From Methylobacterium sp. BTF04 (GTDB taxonomy: Bacteria > Pseudomonadota > Alphaproteobacteria > Rhizobiales > Beijerinckiaceae), in contig NZ_JAAHTB010000022.1 in assembly GCF_010692745.1 (NCBI RefSeq), positions 1 through 64,000 on the forward strand: a stretch of DNA of 64,000 bases. Reading direction: 5' to 3'. Below, in pieces: positions 8,995-18,103 of the stretch; within the stretch, counting starts at the first letter, position 1, and each line of letters opens with the position of its first letter. The notes under the pieces are model-generated. The model made no database searches. It saw only the letters and a program-made list of their open reading frames with translations, and was not told where the DNA came from. Made by a program: the position numbers and the translations under genes.

Positions 8995-10254
8995 GTGACA
9001 GGCACCATCCCCCCGAACTCACTCGCCGAGACGGCCGCGCCGCGCCGGGCGGTCTTCGCCAACGGCGATTTCCGGCTCTACGGCAGCGCCCGCTTCCTCA
9101 CCGGCCTCGCCTTCCAGATGCAGGCGGTGGCGGTGGGGTGGTTCGTCTACGACCTGACGCGTTCGGCCCTGGCGCTGGGCCTCGTCGGCCTCGCGAGTTT
9201 CCTGCCCGCCATGCTGGCCGCCCTGATCACCGGGCATGTGGCCGATACCTACGACCGGCGCCTGGTGGCCTCTGTCGCCTACGCGACGTTGGCCGCCGCC
9301 GATCTCGGCCTGCTCGCAGCGGCGCATTACGGCACCACCACGTTGTGGCCGATCTACGCCCTCGTGGTCGTCATCGGCACCGGCCGCGCCTTCGCCAATC
9401 CCTCCCTGCAGGCCCTGCTGCCGACGCTGGTGCCCCGCACCCTGTTCGGCTCGGCCATCGCCTGGAACGCCTCGCTCTGGCAGAGCGCGTCGATCCTCGG
9501 GCCGGCACTCGGCGGCTTCCTCTACGCGCTCGGACCCGCGATGGTGTTCGGGACGGCGGCCGCGAGCTTCCTGCTGGCGAGCCTCCTCATCGCGGCCATC
9601 CGCTTCCGTCCGGCGGCGATCACCGAGCGTCCGCCCGTGACCTGGGCGACCCTGTCGGCCGGCCTCACCTACATCCGCGACCATCCGGTGGTCCTCGGCG
9701 CGATCAGCCTCGATCTCGTCGCCGTGCTGCTCGGGGGCGCCACCGCCTTACTGCCGATCTTCGCCGCCGAAGTGCTGCATGTCGGCCCGCTCGGGCTCGG
9801 AACCCTCCGCAGCATGCCGGCGGCGGGCGCCGTGCTGATGGCGGTCGCCCTCGCCTATTGGCCGCTCCAGCGCCAGGCCGGCCTGCGCATGCTCCAGGCG
9901 GTGGCGGTGTTCGGCCTCGCCATCCTGGTCTTCGGCCTGTCGACATCGCTGCCGCTCTCCATGGCCTGCCTGTTCGTCACCGGGGCGGCCGACATGATCA
10001 GCGTCTACGTGCGCCAGACCTTCGTGCAGGGCGAGACACCGGACGCCATGCGCGGCCGCGTCTCGGCGGTGAACACCGTCTTCATCGGCGCCTCGAACGA
10101 ACTCGGCGAGTTCGAATCCGGCACCCTGGCGGCCTTGATCGGCGCTGTCCCGGCGGTGGTCTTCGGCGGCGTCGCGACGATTCTCGTGGCCGGATTATGG
10201 GGCCGGCTGTTTCCGGCTCTCAGGGCGCGCGACCGGCTGCTGCCGCCGGCGTGA
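8995..10254 (+). CDS. MFS transporter, EntS-like group
   Basis: A 419-residue inner-membrane protein with about 12 predicted helices. It has the MFS loop 2-3 motif as GHVADTYDRRLV and the opening FRLYGSARFLTGLAFQMQAV typical of the EntS/MFS_3 exporters (siderophore or drug efflux). The start is a GTG with no strong ribosome site. It is separated from the redoxin gene by 69 bases on the same strand. Substrate cannot be deduced: there are no siderophore genes nearby. Confidence 0.85.
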   Translation: MTGTIPPNSLAETAAPRRAVFANGDFRLYGSARFLTGLAFQMQAVAVGWFVYDLTRSALALGLVGLASFLPAMLAALITGHVADTYDRRLVASVAYATLAAADLGLLAAAHYGTTTLWPIYALVVVIGTGRAFANPSLQALLPTLVPRTLFGSAIAWNASLWQSASILGPALGGFLYALGPAMVFGTAAASFLLASLLIAAIRFRPAAITERPPVTWATLSAGLTYIRDHPVVLGAISLDLVAVLLGGATALLPIFAAEVLHVGPLGLGTLRSMPAAGAVLMAVALAYWPLQRQAGLRMLQAVAVFGLAILVFGLSTSLPLSMACLFVTGAADMISVYVRQTFVQGETPDAMRGRVSAVNTVFIGASNELGEFESGTLAALIGAVPAVVFGGVATILVAGLWGRLFPALRARDRLLPPA

Positions 10255-10424
10255 CCGCCTTCGGCGAAGGCCGCGGCACGCTGTGAAATCGGGACGACCT
10301 CTCACAATCTGCTTTATTGCGAGGCTCCGACTTGGGATGCATCCCGTAGCGATACGATCGCTGGTTGCTTTTCCACATGACAGCGTCGGATGCACCATCA
10401 TAAGGTCGTGTGGGGAGATGGCGC

Positions 10425-11003
10425 ATGGCTGAGATCAAGATCGTCGCGGGCAATTGCGGGAAGGGCAGAGGCCTCTACGACGCCGGCGTCCTGACCACGC
10501 CCGATGGCGTGGAGCGCTCGATCGAAACCCTCGTGACCGTGGAAGCACATGGCGACGTCGCGGGAGCCCGCAACTGGGGCGGCCAAGTCCTGAATGGACT
10601 GAAGGGGAGTCTCGCGCTCGCGTCCAATATCGATCTGAGCGGCACCGCCATGCTCGCCGCGACCGCACTCGCTACGGTGTCGTCCGACGACCCGCACCCA
10701 CAGACGCTGCTGGAATTGACGTTCCAAGACGGCGCCCTGCTCATCGGCTTGGCGGATCTGCGATTGCCGGCGCTGATTGCGAACGACCGCGAGGTTCTCC
10801 GACGGGGGTTTGCGCGCGCCTCGCAACGGATCGGCGAGGCGATTACACCTCTCTCGGGTGATGAGACGCCGACAACGATCACAGCCACCGGGGTGGTCCA
10901 ATCTGCGACCGACGCGGTTCAGACCATGGCGGGGACCGCAGGCGCTTCCCTCTCATCTGCTTTTGGTTTCGTGCGTCGCACCGCCGGATACGAACGAGGC
11001 TGA
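10425..11003 (+). CDS. Hypothetical protein, accessory
   Basis: A 192-residue soluble protein, unrecognised. It starts MAEIKIVAGNCGKGRGLYDA after a clear GGGGAG ribosome site. Residues 20-110 alternate predicted strands and helices, with glycine and alanine runs near 50-80. The C-terminal 35 residues are Thr/Ala-rich (TATGVVQSATDAVQTMAGTA) and end FVRRTAGYERG. No signal peptide is seen. It opens a stretch of orphan genes whose bases are less G+C-rich than the flanks. Confidence 0.6.
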   Translation: MAEIKIVAGNCGKGRGLYDAGVLTTPDGVERSIETLVTVEAHGDVAGARNWGGQVLNGLKGSLALASNIDLSGTAMLAATALATVSSDDPHPQTLLELTFQDGALLIGLADLRLPALIANDREVLRRGFARASQRIGEAITPLSGDETPTTITATGVVQSATDAVQTMAGTAGASLSSAFGFVRRTAGYERG

Positions 11004-11026
11004 TGAGTTTAGCCTAGAATCTGAGC

Positions 11027-11068
11027 CCAATCAGGTCGACCGTTCGAGCGGCAGCTTCCATCCCATTG
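11027..11068 (-). repeat. Possible degenerate copy of the 46-bp repeat
   Basis: The plus strand here, CCCAATCAGGTCGACCG then GCGGCAGCTTCC, resembles the reverse complement of the 46-bp direct repeats found near 11.9 and 12.6 kb. Roughly 28 of 40 positions match by eye. It lies just after the stop of the preceding hypothetical gene. The similarity is weak enough to be uncertain. Confidence 0.3.
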
Positions 11069-11115
11069 CAGACGCTCGGCACCATGTCAGGATGGCCCCA
11101 TGCGGGGGCTAGACG

Positions 11116-11514
11116 ATGCGGACCTTACAAATCCATGACCTAGAGCCGCAGCACGCCGCTGTAGTTGATCCTCGTCTCGTGCTGCCGATGCTCGGCGAGC
11201 GTGCGATCCGGGCTTCATGGCAGGTTGCCGGGGTCGCCCGCTTCGACGAACCCTTCTTCGCTACGGGCGAAGGGGCAACCCATCTTGAGGCGCTCTGCCA
11301 ATCTCTGAAGCGTGTCTCAGGCGTCGTGTTGAGCCAGATTTTCGGTCGGGTGAGACAGGTCATCTGGGGCGAATTCTCTGCCTACGATGGAGACGGCACG
11401 CCTTGGGTGATCCTCCGAGCTATCGACAGTTCGTGGTGTGAGGTTGAGACGGACGACGTGGGCATTCTGGATCGCGTCCGTGAGACTTTCGCGGACGTAC
11501 AGACGGTCCCGTGA
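11116..11514 (+). CDS. Hypothetical protein, accessory
   Basis: A 132-residue soluble protein with no recognised family. The N-terminal half holds an arginine-rich helix and a FDEPFFATGEGATHLEALCQ stretch; the C-terminal half is strand-rich (WGEFSAYDGDGTPWVILRAI). The ATG follows GGGGGCT at a plausible distance. Neighbours on both sides are also orphans. Codon use is looser than in the core genes, consistent with acquired DNA. Confidence 0.5.
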   Translation: MRTLQIHDLEPQHAAVVDPRLVLPMLGERAIRASWQVAGVARFDEPFFATGEGATHLEALCQSLKRVSGVVLSQIFGRVRQVIWGEFSAYDGDGTPWVILRAIDSSWCEVETDDVGILDRVRETFADVQTVP

Positions 11515-11534
11515 GGGTCTGGTTCACACCCTAA

Positions 11535-11855
11535 TCATCCCTTGGCAGCGCGCTCCACGGCGTCATCCAGCGTAGTCCAGTTGGACAATTCGACGCCCGT
11601 CTCATCGTAGATCAGGTATCCGTGGATCGACCCTTCGGGCACCTCGATGGCCGTGGACCACCCCTCGCCCACGCGCTGCGATCTCGGTGTTAGGCCGGAG
11701 GCTAGATCGGCCAGTTCGCGTTCAGTGATGGGCTCAAGTGCCCTGGCACCTGCCTCGGCGGCTCCCGAGGCGGTGGTGAACACTCCGGTGAGGGTTTCGT
11801 AAGGGACAGGCGCTTTCCAGGGTGGAAAGATCGCCAACTTGACCGTGTAGCTCAT
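11535..11855 (-). CDS. Hypothetical protein, accessory
   Basis: A 106-residue soluble protein read convergently to the preceding gene, 20 bases away. It begins MSYTVKLAIFPPWKAPVPYE and has a helix rich in Ala/Glu (about 30-55), then a strand-rich half with GSIHGYLIYDETGVELSNWT. No family is recognised. The ribosome site is weak. The composition looks protein-like along its full length, so I keep it at moderate confidence. Confidence 0.45.
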   Translation of the reverse strand: MSYTVKLAIFPPWKAPVPYETLTGVFTTASGAAEAGARALEPITERELADLASGLTPRSQRVGEGWSTAIEVPEGSIHGYLIYDETGVELSNWTTLDDAVERAAKG

Positions 11856-11895
11856 AGATCCATCGTCTACCGGAGACCCTAACGCCGAGTTCCGC

Positions 11896-11943
11896 TAACC
11901 ACCCAGAGCGGCCCTTCACACGGTCAAGCTGATTGAGTGACAG
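11896..11943 (+). repeat. Direct repeat, left copy
   Basis: About 46 bases (beginning TAACCACCCAGAGCGGCCC, with a core CGGTCAAGCTGATTGAG) recur in the same orientation some 700 bases downstream with about 85% identity. The pair brackets a lower-G+C segment that contains a single membrane-protein gene. Confidence 0.75.
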
Positions 11944-12171
11944 CTTCCGACGGTAAGCCGGCCCTGAGAAGGTCCGCTTTCGGGCTGGTTGTGAAACCAA
12001 GAGTACGATTGGGTCGGATTGATAACGGAAATTCAGCCTACCAAGTGCTAGTAGGTCCCGAGATTATGCGGAAACCCATCGACGGACATACAGCGCCGAA
12101 ATGACCTACGAAATATCATTCTAGTCTCGATACATCTCGCAATACTCCAGCTCAAAACCACGAGAAAAGAA

Positions 12172-12483
12172 ATGAGGTTCACACCGGTTAAGATGGCTGT
12201 AGTGTTCGTCGGGTTTGCGATCACGCCTGGTGCACTTGCGGCGATGGTAATCGTCGAACACACGTTGGGCATCGGCAGTCCTTACAGAAAAGCGTTGGGG
12301 TTGATCAGCGGGCTTGGAACTTTCACGGCCGTGGGGTCTCTGATAATGATCACGCTCAGATACCCAGAGGTCATCAAACGTTCCGCGGACTGGCTCCAGC
12401 GGCATCGCAAGTTGTACTTTTTCGGCGTCTTGCCAATATTGTTTTTGATTTCAGCAAACTTATCGAAGTGTCTCGGGTCGTGA
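12172..12483 (+). CDS. Small membrane protein in a low-G+C segment
   Basis: A 103-residue protein with three likely membrane helices (about 9-28, 37-60 and 82-98) separated by basic loops (RYPEVIKRSADWLQRHRK). No family is recognised. A GAGAAAAGAA stretch just before the ATG can serve as ribosome site. Its DNA is about 50-55% G+C by hand count (26 of 60 in the last line), clearly below its neighbours, which suggests recent transfer. It sits alone between two direct repeats. Confidence 0.5.
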   Translation: MRFTPVKMAVVFVGFAITPGALAAMVIVEHTLGIGSPYRKALGLISGLGTFTAVGSLIMITLRYPEVIKRSADWLQRHRKLYFFGVLPILFLISANLSKCLGS

Positions 12484-12593
12484 TACCAACTCGATGGTTC
12501 TTGCATATCATCGCAGCGCTGGTCCGCGCTCCGCATCGTGAGCATTGAGTCGTAAACGGTACGTCCGTTTAGGAACGAAAAACAAAGGTCGAG

Positions 12594-12640
12594 TTACCAC
12601 CCAAAGCTACCCTTCACGCGGTCAAGCTGATTGAGGTCAG
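12594..12640 (+). repeat. Direct repeat, right copy
   Basis: Begins TTACCACCCAAAGCTACCC and shares the core CGGTCAAGCTGATTGAG with the left copy. Read in reverse, both copies contain the same frame fragment (LNQLDRVKG), as would be left by a common source sequence. Confidence 0.75.
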
Positions 12641-12722
12641 ACCCTAGCGCGAAGGGTGGACCAGACAGCGCATTCGTTTGAGGGCGTGTGGGGATCCGAT
12701 CTGACACCGCGTCGATCGCGTC

Positions 12723-12892
12723 ACATGGCTTCCGGTTGATGACCTCGGTGACCCCAAACGCGGCCAGCCCCTTCTCCCGTTTGGGAGAGGATTGGGGTGA
12801 GGGGAGTGGACCGTCCGAAAAGGTCACACACCTCACCCTTGCCTTCTCTTTCCAGCAGATTGGACCCGCGCTCGCACATGACCGAAGCAATC
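12723..12892 (+). repeat. Dispersed MITE-like repeat, copy A
   Basis: Left end GGCTTCCGGTTGATGACC, centre CCCGTTTGGGAGAGGATTGG then GGTGAGGGG, and a right part with CACACCTCACCCTTGCC. It matches copy C across most of its length. The right terminal inverted repeat is not preserved here (the match fades at GACCGAAGCAATCGCG), so this copy is probably truncated or decayed. It lies in a stretch of over 400 bases without a convincing gene. Confidence 0.75.
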
Positions 12893-12921
12893 GCGCGGCG
12901 ATGGTGTCTGAAGTATTTTTC

Positions 12922-13086
12922 TCAGCCGCCGCCCGGATCGGTCTCACCACCGGGTGACTGTCCGCCCTGCGGCCCCTCGCCCGGCTTACCCTCGGTCTTC
13001 TCGTTGGGGTCCATCACCGCGTCGGGCGCGGAATTGGCCGGCTTGCCCTCCGGCTTGGCCGGGGGCGTCGTGTCGTCGTCATCCAT
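12922..13086 (-). CDS. Tiny disordered acidic protein
   Basis: A 54-residue frame starting MDDDDTTPPAKPEGKPANSA and ending in a Gly/Pro-rich tail. It has no hydrophobic core and must be disordered. It is the third of three consecutive small, polar genes on this strand, 29 bases after the second. Together they look like one transcript. No family is recognised; a stress or structural role would be a guess. Confidence 0.5.
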   Translation of the reverse strand: MDDDDTTPPAKPEGKPANSAPDAVMDPNEKTEGKPGEGPQGGQSPGGETDPGGG

Positions 13087-13115
13087 GAGCTCAATCCTCG
13101 CTTCGTCAGGTCGCC

Positions 13116-13361
13116 TCAGCGCTTGCGATCGGATTGTCCGTCCGACGAACCGCCCACGGGAGCCGGGTTGCGTCCGGGCACGCCGCCCGCCTCGCTCCAC
13201 GCTTTCTTGCGGTCGGCATCGGTCCGGCCATCGGGTTCGAGCCCGGTGATCGCAGCCTGTTCGGGCGATTGGTGACCGCCGGACACGGCGGGGTCTCCTC
13301 GGGTGCCCACGGCATCGTCGGGCTTGCGGGTTCCGCCCACGGAATCGGTGTCGTTGGCCAT
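13116..13361 (-). CDS. Small disordered hydrophilic protein
   Basis: An 81-residue protein starting MANDTDSVGGTRKPDDAVGT, rich in Gly, Asp, Pro, Ser and Arg, with no hydrophobic segment. Its ATG follows the upstream stop codon directly with no spacer, which implies translational coupling. The C-terminus is basic (SDGQSDRKR). No known family is recognised. Confidence 0.55.
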   Translation of the reverse strand: MANDTDSVGGTRKPDDAVGTRGDPAVSGGHQSPEQAAITGLEPDGRTDADRKKAWSEAGGVPGRNPAPVGGSSDGQSDRKR

Positions 13362-13700
13362 CTACTTCCCCTCGTCCTCGCCCACGGGGGCGGTCGCCCG
13401 CGCGATCGCTTCCGCGGCCGCACCCGTCGGTGCCGGCATCTTCTGCGCGGCATCGGCGATGTGGCGCAGGTTCTCGGGCGGGGTCTCGGCCTCGGTCTCG
13501 GCGGTGGCATCGTCGCCGGTCAGGCCCGAGGCGATGCGGGCGGTCTCGGCCTCGCCGGACGGATCGCCCCCGAGATCGGCTTGCGTGCGCGACGCGATGC
13601 CGATGTCGCGGGCGTCGTCCTGGCCGAGATTTTGGCCGTTCCGGTCGGCGTAGGCGTCGAAATCCTTCAGCGAGGGGCGCTGGCGCGGCGCGTCGGTCAT
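13362..13700 (-). CDS. Small acidic hydrophilic protein
   Basis: A 112-residue protein, MTDAPRQRPSLKDFDAYADR onwards, rich in Ala, Asp, Glu and Thr, with a short possible helix near NLRHIADAAQKM. The ATG chosen has GGAGGA just upstream; a start 16 codons earlier has no support. It is the first gene of the three-gene set of polar proteins. The family is unrecognised. The amino-acid pattern resembles the conserved hypothetical stress-associated proteins common in this order, but that is an impression only. Confidence 0.6.
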   Translation of the reverse strand: MTDAPRQRPSLKDFDAYADRNGQNLGQDDARDIGIASRTQADLGGDPSGEAETARIASGLTGDDATAETEAETPPENLRHIADAAQKMPAPTGAAAEAIARATAPVGEDEGK

Positions 13701-13845
13701 GGCTGTTCCTCCTGCAACTTGGGAGAACAACCGCCTCTTCCAGTCCAAAGTTGCGTCGGCCGGGGTGGCCGACGATGTCGCGTGTCACCCCGGCCGACGC
13801 GGACGGGAGGTCGACCGCCCATCCGCCCGCGAGACGAGATCGCCT

Positions 13846-14823
<978 letters not shown>

Positions 14824-15225
14824 GGCGGTCTCCTGGAACGGCGTGGTCTCAGGGCCGGCCATGCGCGCGGTGTCCGCGCTGCGTACCGGCCCTGGTCGGT
14901 GACGCGCCGGAATATCGCGTCGATCCCACCGAGGCAATCATCAATGACGTTGGGTTGAGGGCAGATCTTCTCTCCGTTCGATCTCGGGCGAACAACAGAG
15001 AAGTTTCTTGCTGCGAATACCGGAAACTATAGAAGTTACTTTCAAGACGACCGTCGAACGGGAAACGCCGCTGTCGGCGTTGCCCAATTCGAAAGGGTGT
15101 GGAGATCGTCGCCAGGCGGACGCGGCGTTGGAGAGCGTCGCGTCAGCGGCCGACGCAAGCGCCTGCGCATCGCGCCGGATACGCGTCGATCCGGATGACG
15201 GAGCGACGCCGCCGCAGCGCGTCCC
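14824..15225. other. Intergenic region upstream of cysK
   Basis: About 400 bases without a convincing gene. The part next to cysK should hold its promoter. The centre is somewhat A+T-richer than average. I see no clear repeat, hairpin or operator. Confidence 0.4.
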
Positions 15226-15435
15226 TCACGCGTGCAGGAAGCCCAGGCCCAGGACGAACAGGGTCGCCACGAACGCGCTCGCGGTGGCGATCAGCGCGGC
15301 ACCGGGATGGAGGTGCGTGGGGAGGGTGTAGCGGCTCTCGCTCCACGCGCCACGGCGCAGACCGGTGCTGCCGGTGGTCCAGTCCAACCGGGTTCCGACC
15401 AACCGCTCGATCATCGGGTGCCTCGTGCTCGCCAT
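15226..15435 (-). CDS. Small protein with a C-terminal membrane helix
   Basis: Starting at MASTRHPMIERLVGTRLDWT the product is 69 residues. It has a polar N-terminal part and one clear hydrophobic helix near the C-terminus (ALIATASAFVATLFVLGLGF), so it may be a tail-anchored protein. A GTG 18 codons upstream and an ATG at MIERL are alternative starts; none has a strong ribosome site. The family is unrecognised. Confidence 0.4.
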   Translation of the reverse strand: MASTRHPMIERLVGTRLDWTTGSTGLRRGAWSESRYTLPTHLHPGAALIATASAFVATLFVLGLGFLHA

Positions 15436-15529
15436 GGCGAGCAGAAGGCACAGGAGGCGTTGAAGGAGGGGTGAATCCGCGGTCACCACCGCGGATCGGA
15501 GTCAATGGAGACTTAACGCGATCGGTGGT

Positions 15530-16036
15530 TCAGAGCGCCCGGTCGAACTTGAGTTCGCCCTTCTGGCTCTTGATCACGAGCTGCGAGCCGACGAGATCCC
15601 ACTGGCCGGCCGTGCGCAGGGCGATGAAGAAATCCTGCTCGGTGGCGCCGAGGCCCTTGTCGCAGGGCTTCTTGGTGAGCGCGAGGGGGCCCACCGCGAG
15701 GTGCTGCTCGCGCAGCGGGAAGGCGGTGGCCGCGAAGGTGTTGCAGCCGCCGTAGCCGCGGGCGCGGTACTGCTTGTCGATGATGAAGCTCGGGCGGTCG
15801 TTGCCGCTGAACACCTTGCCGTTGAGGCTCACCGCGGTCCAGGTCGAGTCCAGCGGGAAGACCTTTTCCTGCGCCTTGGTGCCCGGGATGTACTGCTTCT
15901 TCTCGGGCTTCTCGCGGGCATCCTTGCCGAAGCCGGTGACGTTGCCGCCCATGCCTTGTGCCCGCACCGATGTCGCCGTGGTCACTGCCGTGGCCGCGAT
16001 GGCACCGGCCATTGCGGCGATCAGGATCGCTCTCAT
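15530..16036 (-). CDS. Secreted META-domain protein (HslJ-like)
   Basis: A 168-residue protein with a signal peptide (MRAILIAAMAGAIAATAVTT, cleavage near VRAQ). The second half is a META domain: TWTAVSLNGKVF, then RPSFIIDKQYRARGYGGCNT and a terminal GSQLVIKSQKGELKF strand pair. META domains occur in HslJ and related periplasmic proteins of uncertain function, sometimes linked to heat or antibiotic tolerance. The chosen ATG is the one that gives the signal peptide. Confidence 0.75.
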   Translation of the reverse strand: MRAILIAAMAGAIAATAVTTATSVRAQGMGGNVTGFGKDAREKPEKKQYIPGTKAQEKVFPLDSTWTAVSLNGKVFSGNDRPSFIIDKQYRARGYGGCNTFAATAFPLREQHLAVGPLALTKKPCDKGLGATEQDFFIALRTAGQWDLVGSQLVIKSQKGELKFDRAL

Positions 16037-16307
16037 CGTCTGGCCCCCTTTTCGCGCGCTTCGCATCGCGTCGAACGTCCTCTGTCGCGGTCTTCCGCCG
16101 TTCCGCGCGATCTTGGCGCGAAGCATTTCGGAAGACGCGACGTGGGCCAATCGGATAAGATTCCAGCACAAATATGGTCAAGGCCATTGCAGCCCGGATT
16201 TGGTTCCGTCCCCGAGGGAATTTTTCGGTCGACTCGATCGGGATTGAACGATCGCACCGGACAGGCGGTTGTCCTGCGCAAGACGACCGAGATTGGGAGA
16301 CGCGATA

Positions 16308-16628
16308 GTGGTGGGATCGGACGAAAGCGGCCTGGGCGGCCAGGGACCCAACACCATGAGCCCGGCGCAATCGCGGGCCGCGCGCGCCCTGCTGAATTGG
16401 TCCGAGGCCGATCTCGCCGGCAAGGTCGGCCTCGGGGAAGGCTTCGTGCGCGATTTCGAATCGGGCGGCAGCGATCCGGCATCGGGCCAGGTCGAGGCTC
16501 TGCGCAGCGCCTTGATGGCGGCCGGCGTGGTCTTCACCAACGGTGATTCGGCGGGCGTGCGCCTCGGTGGGCGGATCGGCGACGAGGGAACCCGGCTCGG
16601 AGCCCTCAACACCGAGAACGACCGCTAA
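16308..16628 (+). CDS. Small XRE-type helix-turn-helix protein
   Basis: A 106-residue DNA-binding protein. Residues about 17-75 form an XRE/Cro fold (SPAQSRAARALLNWSEADLA, then LGEGFVRDFESGGSDP and LRSALMAAGVVF). These short regulators are frequent in this order. A GTG with GGGAG seven bases upstream is preferred; an ATG 16 codons later (MSPAQSRAAR) is possible. The DNA target is unknown. The gene lies between the META-domain gene (divergent) and the glycosyltransferase. Confidence 0.7.
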   Translation: MVGSDESGLGGQGPNTMSPAQSRAARALLNWSEADLAGKVGLGEGFVRDFESGGSDPASGQVEALRSALMAAGVVFTNGDSAGVRLGGRIGDEGTRLGALNTENDR

Positions 16629-16777
16629 TCGGGCGTCCGGCAAAGCGCGTGATCAACGGGCGGCGGAGCGGGCCTGATCCGATCGGGTCCGACAAGCGTC
16701 GGGCCCCGTTCAGCTTGGCCACGCTAACGGTGTAGGGCGTCGCTCGGCCTTTGAGGGCCGGCCCACCGGAGTCGCCC

Positions 16778-17968
16778 GTGCCGTCCGCCCACCCTTCCCT
16801 CGCCACCGACGCCCCGTCCCGTCGCCCCGACACCGTGATCGCCATCCCGGTCCGCAACGAGGCCGAGCGCATCACCGCCTGTCTCCGGGCCATCGACGCC
16901 CAGGCGGGGCTCGTGCCTGGAAGCCTCGGGGTGGTTCTGTTCCTCAACAATTGTACCGACGGCACCGACCGGATCGTCGAAGACCTCAGGCCGAGCCTGT
17001 CGGTCCCGCTTCAGGTCAGCGTCGTCACCTTCGCCGGCGCCAATGCGGGGTGGGCCCGCCGCGCGGCGATGGATGCCGCCGTCGACTGGATCGGTGCCGA
17101 ATCGGGCGCGGGCACGATCCTCTCCACGGATGCCGACAGCCGGGTTCCCCCCGATTGGGTGGCGCGCAACCTCGCCGCGCTCGAGGCCGGCGCCGATGCC
17201 GTCGCCGGGCGGATCGAGCTCGATCCGGACGAGGCCGCCCTTCTGCCCCCGTCCCTGCACGCCAGGGGCCGGTTGGAGGACGCCTACGGAGCCTTGTTGA
17301 CGGAGGCGGAGGCGCGCATCGACCCCGATCCGTATGATCCGTGGCCGTGCCATCGCACCACCATCGGTGCCACCCTATCCGTGCGCCTGTCCGCCTACCG
17401 GCAGGTCGGCGGCATGCCGGCGATCGCCCTCGGCGAGGACGGCGCGTTCGTGGCGGCTCTCTTGGCCCAGGGATTTCACGTCCGGCACGCCCCCGACGTG
17501 GTCGTTACCGTCTCGGGCCGGTTGACGGGGCGGGCGCCCGGCGGAGTCGCCGACACCATACGGGCCCGCTGCGAGAAACCCGACAGCCTGTGCGATGCCC
17601 GGCTCGAAGCGGTGCCGCACGCGTTGTTCCGCTATGCGTGGCGCCGCCGCCTGCGCCGCCTGCATGGCGAGGGCCGGCTCGGCACCACGAAGACCTGGGC
17701 GCGACTGCTGTCGATCGGCCCGGTGGACGCAGCCCGGATCGCGGCCCTGCCCCTGCCGGGTCTCGCGGTGGCGGAGGCCGAGCGCGTCAGCCCCCGTCTC
17801 GGCTACGCTCCGCTCGGACCCGCACATTTGCCGCGCCACATCCGCATCGCCACCGGCGTGCTTGCGGTCATGCGGATCGCCGCACGCTTGCGCATCCGGG
17901 TCGCCGCCATCGGGCGATCCACGGCACCGGAGGCGGATGTCGTCGCCATCGAGACACGCGCACCCTGA
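16778..17968 (+). CDS. Family 2 glycosyltransferase
   Basis: A 396-residue protein with a GT-A nucleotide-sugar transferase fold: TVIAIPVRNEAERITACLRA at the N-terminus, then NNCTDGTDRI, and the metal-binding DXD region as STDADSR. The acceptor half contains LGEDGAFVAALL, equivalent to the GT2 ED motif. The C-terminal part is basic (RYAWRRRLRRLHG). No membrane helix dominates. The acceptor sugar or lipid cannot be told from sequence. Start is GTG. It stands alone on the plus strand before the M50 protease. Confidence 0.8.
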   Translation: MPSAHPSLATDAPSRRPDTVIAIPVRNEAERITACLRAIDAQAGLVPGSLGVVLFLNNCTDGTDRIVEDLRPSLSVPLQVSVVTFAGANAGWARRAAMDAAVDWIGAESGAGTILSTDADSRVPPDWVARNLAALEAGADAVAGRIELDPDEAALLPPSLHARGRLEDAYGALLTEAEARIDPDPYDPWPCHRTTIGATLSVRLSAYRQVGGMPAIALGEDGAFVAALLAQGFHVRHAPDVVVTVSGRLTGRAPGGVADTIRARCEKPDSLCDARLEAVPHALFRYAWRRRLRRLHGEGRLGTTKTWARLLSIGPVDAARIAALPLPGLAVAEAERVSPRLGYAPLGPAHLPRHIRIATGVLAVMRIAARLRIRVAAIGRSTAPEADVVAIETRAP

Positions 17969-18103
17969 TCATCGAGGCCCCGGCCACCTCGGGATTGGAG
18001 TGGAGGCAAATACCGGCCATGGTGCGCCACGGCGTCAGCCGACCGTGCCGGATCATGGGGGCGAGGCGAGCGCAGTGACCAGGATCGAGCGACCGGACCA
18101 CGC

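Noticed and set aside
10348-10362. Palindrome AGCGAT-ACG-ATCGCT before the first accessory gene
   Set aside because: Short and not linked to a promoter pattern; expected by chance in this much sequence.
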